A DNA stretch of 17,586 nt from Hydrogenophilales bacterium RIFOXYD1_FULL_62_11 (GTDB taxonomy: Bacteria > Pseudomonadota > Gammaproteobacteria > Burkholderiales > Thiobacillaceae), in NCBI GenBank assembly GCA_001802655.1, contig MGZO01000109.1:38901-56486 (forward strand), given 5' to 3'. Positions 6,629-13,284 of this stretch are shown here, in pieces; the first letter of the stretch is position 1, and each line of letters begins with the position of its first letter. A model generated the notes under the pieces. The model was not told where the DNA came from, searched no databases, and saw only the letters and a list, made by a program, of their open reading frames with translations. A program made the position numbers and the translations under genes.

Positions 6629-7995
6629 CAGGCCGTGCGCGAGTAACGTGGCTGCTCGCTGGCAGCCCGTTTCAGATAACGGTCGAAGCACATGCCGATG
6701 TTGCGCAAGAACAGGCGACCATTGGGGGTGACATTGATTTTCCCGGCGGCGATCTCCACCAGCCCGTCATCTGCCAGCGGGCGTAGCGCGGAGAGGGCAT
6801 CGACGAAGTAGTCAGCAAACACGATGCCCCATTCACGGCCAAATGCGGCGAAATCCAGCTCCAGATCGCACATCACGCGGGTGATCGCTTCGCGCTGGAT
6901 CTGGTCGTCACGGCTGAGCTTCAGGCCCCTCTCGACGGCCATGCCTGTGGCGGCAATGCGTTGCTGGTAGCGCTTGAGGTTTTTTTCGTTCTGCATATAG
7001 ACGTCCGCGGTCTGGCTGATGCTGGACGCGCCAAATGCCAGGATGTCGCAGTCCTTGCGGGTGGTGTAACCCTGAAAATTGCGCCACAGGGTTTTGTTCT
7101 GCTGCGCGCGCACCAGTTCGTCTTCGGGGCGCGCGAAGTGGTCGAGGCCGATGTTGACGTAGCCTGCCGCACCCAGCGCCTCGTTCACCGCCTGCTGCAA
7201 ACCCAGGCGGGTGGACGAATCGGGCAAATCGGCTTCGACAATCAGGTTCTGGTGCTTTTTCAGCCAAGGCACGTGGGCATAGGCGAACACCGCCAGGCGG
7301 TCTGGCGCCCATTCCGTCACCCGTTCCAGGGTGCGGCTGAAACTTGCCACGGTTTGCTTCGGCAAGCCCACGATCAAATCCAGATTGATGCTGGAAAACC
7401 CCAATTCACGTGACCAGTCGAGCACCTGCCGGATTAGGGCCTCGGACTGGATGCGGTTGACTGCCTGCTGCACGACCGGATCCATGTCCTGCACGCCGAA
7501 CGACAAGCGGTTGAAGCCGGATTCGCGCAACGCCACCAGATGCGCGCGCGTCAGTTCGCGCGGATCGACTTCGCAGCTGACTTCGGCATCCTCGGCCAAA
7601 CTGAAATGGCCGCGCATCATCGCCATCAGGCGGCGAATATCGTCGGGGTTTAGATAAGTGGGTGTGCCGCCACCCCAATGCAACTGGCGAACCAGACGCC
7701 GGGTGTCGACCAGCTGCGCGGTACGCGCCATTTCCTGATCGAGATAAGCCAGGTAAGGCTGGGTTTTGCTGTAGTCCTGCGTCGCCACCATGTTGCAGCC
7801 GCAGTAATAGCAAAGCGAGTCGCAAAACGGAATATGTGCGTACAGCGACAACCCGCGATCCGGCGCGGGGACGGCAAGCGCTTCGGCCCAGTCCGCCTCG
7901 CCAAAACCCGTATGAAAATACGGTGCGGTGGGATACGAGGTGTAGCGCGGACCGGCCACGCTGTATTTCTGTAGCAACGCCAGCAGGGTCGTCAT
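6628..7995 (-). CDS. hemN: HemN, oxygen-independent coproporphyrinogen III dehydrogenase
   Basis: HemN is a cytoplasmic radical-SAM enzyme that converts coproporphyrinogen III to protoporphyrinogen IX without oxygen, a step in heme synthesis. The 455-residue product matches the full-length anaerobic enzyme (about 457 in E. coli). The SAM/iron-sulfur motif is CDSLCYYCGC (Cys58, Cys62, Cys65, plus the conserved Cys67), with the family tyrosine in LYAHIPFC (Tyr52). The SAM-binding GGGTPTYL is at 108-115. The N-terminal YSVAGPRYTSYPTA is typical of true HemN and argues against HemW-type paralogues. ATG 7995 has a strong TAAGGAGG site (8001-8008 on the + strand, 5-base spacing). It leads a two-gene unit with the pyrR-like gene and fits the low-oxygen theme of the nearby cbb3 cluster. 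Confidence 0.96.
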   Translation of the reverse strand: MTTLLALLQKYSVAGPRYTSYPTAPYFHTGFGEADWAEALAVPAPDRGLSLYAHIPFCDSLCYYCGCNMVATQDYSKTQPYLAYLDQEMARTAQLVDTRRLVRQLHWGGGTPTYLNPDDIRRLMAMMRGHFSLAEDAEVSCEVDPRELTRAHLVALRESGFNRLSFGVQDMDPVVQQAVNRIQSEALIRQVLDWSRELGFSSINLDLIVGLPKQTVASFSRTLERVTEWAPDRLAVFAYAHVPWLKKHQNLIVEADLPDSSTRLGLQQAVNEALGAAGYVNIGLDHFARPEDELVRAQQNKTLWRNFQGYTTRKDCDILAFGASSISQTADVYMQNEKNLKRYQQRIAATGMAVERGLKLSRDDQIQREAITRVMCDLELDFAAFGREWGIVFADYFVDALSALRPLADDGLVEIAAGKINVTPNGRLFLRNIGMCFDRYLKRAASEQPRYSRTA

Positions 7996-8028
7996 CGCGG
8001 CCTCCTTAAAGGATATATCTATCTTCTT

Positions 8029-8034
8029 ATTATA
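8029..8034 (-). promoter_or_regulatory. Candidate -10 element of the hemN promoter
   Basis: On the minus strand a perfect TATAAT lies 33 bases before the hemN start codon, in an AT-rich patch that stands out from the GC-rich surroundings. No good -35 hexamer sits 16-18 bases upstream, which would suit activator dependence. Arms GATATA (8030-8035) and TATATC (8011-8016) flank it in inverted orientation. No recognisable TTGAT-N4-ATCAA FNR site is present. Confidence 0.45.
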
Positions 8035-8145
8035 TCGTCGAGCTCAAAAACCAGGTAAGCCGTGGCGCAGGCTTGCACCGGGTTTTGCGGTAAAGTTCTG
8101 GACTCGAAAGCCGTTGTCTCTTCCACACACGCGCCCGGATACCTT

Positions 8146-8958
8146 ATGTCCCATTCCGTTTCGCCGCTTCACCTGATCCATGTCTTTTTACTCGCGCTGC
8201 TGCTGGCCGCCCCGGCCGCGTATGCGGACGAAGCCTCAAACCTGGCTCAACGGGTGCATGCGCGGCCGAACGGCAGCGATCTGGTCACGCTGGGGCGCAT
8301 GGTGCTGACTGAAAAAGGCCATGCTCCGCGCATCCGCGAAATTGTCACCTACCGGCTCGACAAATCGAATGGCGAAACTGCCAACCTGATCCGTTTTCTC
8401 GACCCGGAAGACATCGCTGGAACCGGTCTGCTCAGCATAGACCAAGCCGACGGCAGCACCGACCAGTGGCTTTACCTGCCTGCGCTCGACCGGGTACGGC
8501 GTATTTCAAGCGACCGCAAAGGGGGTCGCTTTGTCGGCTCCGACCTGTATTTTGAAGACCTGCAGGAACGCAGACCGTCCGAAGACCGCCACCGACTGCT
8601 CGGCAAACAAACCGAAAACGGCATTCTCTGCGACGTTCTCGAAAGCGTGCCGGTCGATGCTGACAATTCGGTCTACCGCAAGCGCATTCTCTGGGTCGAC
8701 CCTGCCACGGCCATTGTTCAGCGCACCGACTATTTCGAGAAAGACCTGAAAACCCCAAGCAAGCGCTGGCTGTTGCGCGGCAAAAAGCGCAATCAGGGCT
8801 ATTGGACGCTCACTGACAGCCGGGTAATCGACCTGTCCAGCGGCCACGAAACCCGCATGGTGATCGACTCCGCGCTGTACAACCAGAAACTGCCCGCCAA
8901 ACTCTTCACGTCACAAGCCCTTGCCGACGAAAACATTGAATCGGAATACCGCCCATGA
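8146..8958 (+). CDS. LolA-like periplasmic protein (outer membrane lipoprotein-sorting family)
   Basis: The 270-residue product begins with a clear signal peptide (hydrophobic 9-22, cleavage predicted after AYA at 25-27). The mature part has the LolA-like hallmarks RFLDPEDIAGTGLLS (83-97), QWLYLPALDRVRRIS (107-121) and a FVGSDLYFEDL block (129-139). Relatives annotated as outer membrane lipoprotein-sorting protein form half-barrels that bind acyl chains and are often encoded next to MMPL/RND transporters, as here. It is not canonical LolA, whose gene usually neighbours ftsK. ATG 8146 was chosen because it starts the signal peptide; an earlier in-frame GTG at 8062 would add 28 residues and hide it. 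The stop overlaps the next start (ATGA, 8955-8958). The inferred role is a periplasmic shuttle for a hydrophobic cargo. Confidence 0.85.
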   Translation: MSHSVSPLHLIHVFLLALLLAAPAAYADEASNLAQRVHARPNGSDLVTLGRMVLTEKGHAPRIREIVTYRLDKSNGETANLIRFLDPEDIAGTGLLSIDQADGSTDQWLYLPALDRVRRISSDRKGGRFVGSDLYFEDLQERRPSEDRHRLLGKQTENGILCDVLESVPVDADNSVYRKRILWVDPATAIVQRTDYFEKDLKTPSKRWLLRGKKRNQGYWTLTDSRVIDLSSGHETRMVIDSALYNQKLPAKLFTSQALADENIESEYRP

Positions 8959-10430
8959 AAAACCTGTTGCTGACTTTAACCCTGTCCCTTGCCGCCCTGC
9001 CGGTGCTTTCGACCCACGCGCTTGCCGCCGACGATCTGCCGCCCGCGCGCGCGGCCGAACCGGACGCCGCCGATGACCTGCCACCGCCGCGCATGTCTAC
9101 GCGCAAGCCACGCACCGTCGAGGCTGCCGCCGTCCCGGATGCCGCCGCTGAAACCACCACATCGCTCGATCCAACAGATGACCTGCCGCCGCCCAGCGCC
9201 AAAAAACCCTATGTGCGTGGCGTCAAGCCAACGTTCAAGTATGGCGTCGATGACCTGCTGCTGGAACTGGGCGGCCTGCCCGACGCCACCGAAGCCGACA
9301 CCTACTCCACCCTGCGCGCCAAGGCCTATGTGCTGTGGCAACCGAGCCGTGACTGGGAACTGCGCGCAGGTGCACGGATAGACGGCGCCATGCAGCGGGG
9401 CGGCGTCGCTGATTTCACGGACCTGTCCGCCGACTACACCGACACTTATGTGCGTTACCGCAGCGGCGACACACGGCTGACGCTGGGCGCGCAAACCATC
9501 GTCTGGGGCCGCGTGGATGAGATTCCGCTGGCTGACCGGGTCAGCCGCGCCGATCTCACCCGCTTTGTACTGGACGACTTGCCCGATCGCCGCCGCGCTG
9601 CACTGGCCGCACGCTGGGAACAAACCCTGGGCGACTACAAACTCGATGCGGTATGGCTGCCGGTGTTCAATGCGGCCGAATTGCCCGATCCATCCAGCGT
9701 CTGGAGCCCGATCAACCTCGTCACGGGTGAAATCATCGGCATTGCCCCCAGCCCGGCCGTCGCCGCACTGGTTAAAAACGCCAGCATCAGCGAAGACGAG
9801 CACGGCAGCGGCGGCGGTGCCATGCGCCTGACCAAAACGGGCGGGGCAATCGATTACGGCTTGACCCTGGCACGCACCCGGCAGTCGCAACCGTATTACC
9901 AGATCGGCGGAACGCCCTTCGCCCCCACGCTCACCGGCGTCCATCCGTTCAACAACTTTGCCGGAGCCGACCTGGAGCTGGAAAGCAACGGCATCACCTG
10001 GCGCATGGAGCTGGGCTACACCGATGCGATCCCGGTCACCTTGCCCACCGCCGTCACCGTCACCGCGCCCTCGCTTGACTGGGTTGGCGGGATCGAGTTT
10101 TTCCCGGGCGGGGCAGACACCCGGATCAATCTGCAACTGGTCGCCCAATCCTTGCAAACGGACAAAACCGTTCTGCAACTCACCGAGTACTACGGCACCA
10201 ATGGCAGCATTGAAACGAGTTTCGGGCAAGGCCGCTGGAGCGCCGGGCTGCGGTTCTTTGGTGGTTTCAACGTCAAAAATGTTTACCTCAACCCCGAGAT
10301 CAGCTACAGCGGCTGGGAGCCGCTCTCGGTTTATGCGGGCTACCACTACTTCAATGGTGAGGACCGCACCCTGGCAGGCTTCCAGGAAGACCACTCGATG
10401 GCAGTAATCGGGATGCGCGGCCAGTTCTGA
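8955..10430 (+). CDS. Predicted outer-membrane beta-barrel protein (DUF1302-like)
   Basis: This 491-residue protein has a signal peptide (cleavage likely after ALA, residue 24), a proline-rich low-complexity segment (25-85) and then a long region of alternating polar/hydrophobic beta-strands ending in ...IGMRGQF. A terminal phenylalanine after such a strand is the usual BAM recognition signal for outer-membrane barrels. A stretch with LGAQTIVWGRVDEIPLADR resembles DUF1302-type proteins, which frequently neighbour RND transporters; the assignment is moderate. The proline-rich segment carries DDLPP three times (26-30, 40-44, 75-79). Start ATG overlaps the stop of the LolA-like gene, so translation is probably coupled. 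The inferred role is the outer-membrane component of a transport unit with its two neighbours. Confidence 0.75.
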   Translation: MKNLLLTLTLSLAALPVLSTHALAADDLPPARAAEPDAADDLPPPRMSTRKPRTVEAAAVPDAAAETTTSLDPTDDLPPPSAKKPYVRGVKPTFKYGVDDLLLELGGLPDATEADTYSTLRAKAYVLWQPSRDWELRAGARIDGAMQRGGVADFTDLSADYTDTYVRYRSGDTRLTLGAQTIVWGRVDEIPLADRVSRADLTRFVLDDLPDRRRAALAARWEQTLGDYKLDAVWLPVFNAAELPDPSSVWSPINLVTGEIIGIAPSPAVAALVKNASISEDEHGSGGGAMRLTKTGGAIDYGLTLARTRQSQPYYQIGGTPFAPTLTGVHPFNNFAGADLELESNGITWRMELGYTDAIPVTLPTAVTVTAPSLDWVGGIEFFPGGADTRINLQLVAQSLQTDKTVLQLTEYYGTNGSIETSFGQGRWSAGLRFFGGFNVKNVYLNPEISYSGWEPLSVYAGYHYFNGEDRTLAGFQEDHSMAVIGMRGQF

Positions 10431-10446
10431 GCGCCACGACGACAGC

Positions 10447-12729
10447 ATGCTGAAATCCTGGCTCAATGGCAGGCGCATGTTGCCGCCCTGGCTGGCGCTT
10501 GGCATCCTGCTGTTCCTCCTGGTGGGATCGCTGCCCCTGGTTTTCAAGCTGCACTTCAACAACGCGGGCGACATTTACTCGCCGCCCGACGCCGCCATCA
10601 TCCAGCTGCGCGAATCGCTGTTCAAGGAATTCCCCAACGACGAATCGCTGATCGCCCTGTTCGAAGGCGATCAGCTTTACACCCCCGAATTTCTGGCCGC
10701 CCTTCACCGCACCGCGCTGCGGATGCAAAAGCATCCTGCCGTAGACCGGGTGCTGACGCTCACCACCGCCGAGCACATCGATTCCACCGACGACGGCTTC
10801 GCCGTGACCTTGCTGATCGATCCGGACAAGCTCGACGAACGCACCCCCGCGCAATGGAAGGCGCGCGTGCTGGGCGACGCGTTTGCGCCAGACTTGATCG
10901 CCTCGCGTGATGGTCGCGCGGTCGCACTGATTGTGCGCCCCAAATTCCTCAAGGAAAGCCTTACCCGCCGCGACATCCAAATCACGCTCGACGCGGCCAT
11001 CGCCGCAGAAAAGCTGGAGCAGGTACACACCGCCACGGCAGGCACCATTGCGCAAACCGTCGAAGAACTGCGCTCGATCTGGCGCGATAGCGCAACCTTT
11101 ATTCCCATCACCGTTGTCGTCGGCATGGCCTTGATGTGGTGGGTCGTCGGCCGGGTGCGCCCCATGGTGGTCGGCGGACTCGCAATGGCCACGGTCGTGC
11201 TGGCCAGCGTGGCGGGCCTGGTGGCGGCCGGGCAGCCGTATACGCCCATTTCCGCCATGATCCCGACCCTGATGGCCGCCTACACCACAGCCACGCTGCT
11301 GCATTTTTATGCCGCCATCCAGCGCGCCCGCATTGCACTGTTGACGCGACCGCAACGCATCCAGCGCGCATTGAAAGAAACCCTGGTGCCGGGCCTGTTC
11401 AACGTGCTGACCACCGGCGCGGGCATGCTCAGCCTGCTGCTGGTGGATATTCCGCCGGTGCAGGCATTCGGCTTGTCCGGTGCGATCGGCACGGTGATCG
11501 TGTTCATCGTGGTGTTCATTCTGGTTCCGCCCATCCTGCTCAAATGGGACACCCCGCGCTGGCCGCGCCGTAGCTCGGGCCTGGCTTACGCACGACATAT
11601 CGCGGCAGCGGTATCCGTGTTCAGCCTGCGCCATGCTAGAGCGGTGCTCATCACGACGGCGGTGCTGCTGCTGGCGATGATCCCGTTGGTGATGCAGGTC
11701 AAGGTCGAGTCCAACCTGCTCGAATTTTTTGCACCCGATCACAGCATCAGCCGCAGCACCGAACGCGTCGAGAAAACCCTCGTCGGCGTCACCGGCCTCG
11801 AGATCGTCATGACCGGCAGCGCGCGTGACAGCCTGAAGGACCCCACCACGCTGGCGCAGATCAAGGCGCTGCAAGCCTGGCTCGAACAGCAGCCCGAGAT
11901 CGACCGCAGCTTTTCTCTGGTCGATGTGCTGGAGGAAATGAACCGCGCCTTCAATGGCGATGAAAGCAAAGCAGATGCCCTGCCGACCGAGCGCAAACTG
12001 GTCGAGCAACTGATGCTGATTTACGACGGCAAGGATCTGTATGAACTGGTCAACCGTGAATTTCAGCGCGGCCGCATCACGCTCAGTCTCAACGTGCGTG
12101 GCGCCAATGAAATCAGCCATGTCATCGAGCGGATACGCGCCCATATTGCTGAACGCCCCATCAAGGGCATGGCGATCGAGTTTGCCGGCTTCGGAAAAAT
12201 CTTCTCCGACCAGGAAGATCGCATCGTCGATGGCCAGCTGCATAGTTTCGGCGCAGCCTTTCTGCAAATTTTCCTGCTGCTGGCCTTGCTGTTTCGCTCT
12301 TTCCGGGGCGCCATGGTGTGCATGGTGCCCAACCTGGCCCCGCTATTTTTCATTTTTGTAGTGATGGGGTTGACTGGTATTGCACTCGACGTGGCAACGG
12401 TGCTCATAGCGAGCATCGTTCTTGGCATCACGGTGGACGACACCATCCACCTTTATCACGGCTATCAGCATCGCCTGCGCAAAGGGATCAGCCCAACGTT
12501 TGCCATCATCCGCAGCATGGAAAGCTCGGGACGTGCGGTCATCGCGATTTCGATGGTGCTGATCGCCCAGTTCATCCTGCTGGGCCTATCCGATTTCCGC
12601 CCCACTGCGCACTTTGGCCTCCTGTGCGCGGCGGGCCTGTTTGCAGGTCAGATATTTGAATTGCTGCTGATGCCCGCTCTGCTGGGCATGCGATTACGCA
12701 AACCGCAAAAAGGCATCACGGCACGGTGA
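10447..12729 (+). CDS. MMPL/RND-family inner-membrane transporter
   Basis: The 760-residue product has the two-fold RND layout: a first helix (about 13-35), a periplasmic domain (36-212), five helices (about 217-365), a sixth helix starting the second half (about 398-416), a second periplasmic domain (417-598), and five helices (about 602-745). The second-half helix 4 has the proton-relay motif GITVDDTIHLYHGY (Asp664, Asp665). The matching first-half helix (AAYTTATLLHFY, 277-288) has no acidic residue. The size and lack of large TolC-docking loops place it with the MMPL/HAE-type lipid exporters rather than AcrB-type pumps. It starts 16 bases after the barrel gene and completes a three-gene unit. 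The substrate is unknown. The 3' end overlaps the convergent neighbour by 14 bases. Confidence 0.88.
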   Translation: MLKSWLNGRRMLPPWLALGILLFLLVGSLPLVFKLHFNNAGDIYSPPDAAIIQLRESLFKEFPNDESLIALFEGDQLYTPEFLAALHRTALRMQKHPAVDRVLTLTTAEHIDSTDDGFAVTLLIDPDKLDERTPAQWKARVLGDAFAPDLIASRDGRAVALIVRPKFLKESLTRRDIQITLDAAIAAEKLEQVHTATAGTIAQTVEELRSIWRDSATFIPITVVVGMALMWWVVGRVRPMVVGGLAMATVVLASVAGLVAAGQPYTPISAMIPTLMAAYTTATLLHFYAAIQRARIALLTRPQRIQRALKETLVPGLFNVLTTGAGMLSLLLVDIPPVQAFGLSGAIGTVIVFIVVFILVPPILLKWDTPRWPRRSSGLAYARHIAAAVSVFSLRHARAVLITTAVLLLAMIPLVMQVKVESNLLEFFAPDHSISRSTERVEKTLVGVTGLEIVMTGSARDSLKDPTTLAQIKALQAWLEQQPEIDRSFSLVDVLEEMNRAFNGDESKADALPTERKLVEQLMLIYDGKDLYELVNREFQRGRITLSLNVRGANEISHVIERIRAHIAERPIKGMAIEFAGFGKIFSDQEDRIVDGQLHSFGAAFLQIFLLLALLFRSFRGAMVCMVPNLAPLFFIFVVMGLTGIALDVATVLIASIVLGITVDDTIHLYHGYQHRLRKGISPTFAIIRSMESSGRAVIAISMVLIAQFILLGLSDFRPTAHFGLLCAAGLFAGQIFELLLMPALLGMRLRKPQKGITAR

Positions 12730-13282
12730 GCTTGAGCGCGCCGAACTCATCGTTGAACAACCCGATTTCGTCGCCTGATGCAAACTTCCAACCATCCAGA
12801 TGGCCAAAATCGGTACTGGATTTGGGACTCACTTCAAGCGTAAACCGCTTGACCGTCGACAAGGTAGGGTTGCGCACCGCAAGCACCAGCGTCAGATAAC
12901 GATCGCTCGTATTATTGATCACCGCTACCAGCCCCTGCCCCAGCAAGGAAGCACGAAAATCGACCACAACCGGCAAGGCCGGCTTGGCTGAAACGGCTTC
13001 CTGGTAATCACTTTCCTTGTAGGCCAGCTGCGCTTTCAGTTGCTCGATTTCACGCAGGCTGCTGGTCAGCAGATTGCGCGTCTCGATCAGATAGCGCTCG
13101 GCCTGCTGGCGGGTTTCGACTTCCTTCGACAGCCGCCGCTTGCCTTCGTCCAGATCCACCTTGAGCATGAAGGCATACAGCATCAAGCCACAGACCAGCA
13201 CAAACAACAGTGCATTCAGCACGACCGAAATGATCAGCCCGCGCCGCTTCGGCTGCTGTCCATCGTTCGTTTGACTGTCCAT
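12716..13282 (-). CDS. Hypothetical membrane-anchored coiled-coil protein (188 aa)
   Basis: I do not recognise a named family. The 188-residue product has a short basic N-terminus (KRR at 12-14), one membrane helix (about 15-40), a charged coiled coil (about 44-92) and a beta-rich C-terminal domain (about 104-188) containing VAVINNTSDRYLTLVL and EVSPKSSTDFGHLDGW. With positively charged residues before the helix, the coiled coil and beta domain are predicted to be periplasmic. The start lies 2 bases after the ppc stop on the same strand, so the gene is probably co-transcribed with ppc, although no functional link is evident. Its end overlaps the RND gene. The beta domain resembles proteins that stabilise or sense envelope components only in general fold; function is unknown. 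Confidence 0.75.
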   Translation of the reverse strand: MDSQTNDGQQPKRRGLIISVVLNALLFVLVCGLMLYAFMLKVDLDEGKRRLSKEVETRQQAERYLIETRNLLTSSLREIEQLKAQLAYKESDYQEAVSAKPALPVVVDFRASLLGQGLVAVINNTSDRYLTLVLAVRNPTLSTVKRFTLEVSPKSSTDFGHLDGWKFASGDEIGLFNDEFGALKLTVP

Positions 13283-13284
13283 CG

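Noticed and set aside
6629..6691. Longer pyrR-like protein starting at 6691
   Set aside because: It would overlap hemN by 64 bases; the TGATG junction at 6628 is a better start and the added residues do not look like PyrR.
8030..8047. FNR/Anr box before hemN (TTGAG-CTCG-ACGAT on the minus strand)
   Set aside because: Only the first half-site is close to consensus, and its position next to the -10 element does not suit activation.
8062..8145. GTG 8062 as start of the LolA-like protein
   Set aside because: It would place 28 non-conserved residues before a textbook signal peptide that begins at ATG 8146.
10351..12267. 638-codon open frame on the - strand opposite the RND gene
   Set aside because: It is antisense to a clear RND transporter with ordered membrane helices; the predicted protein is compositionally odd and has no recognisable motif.
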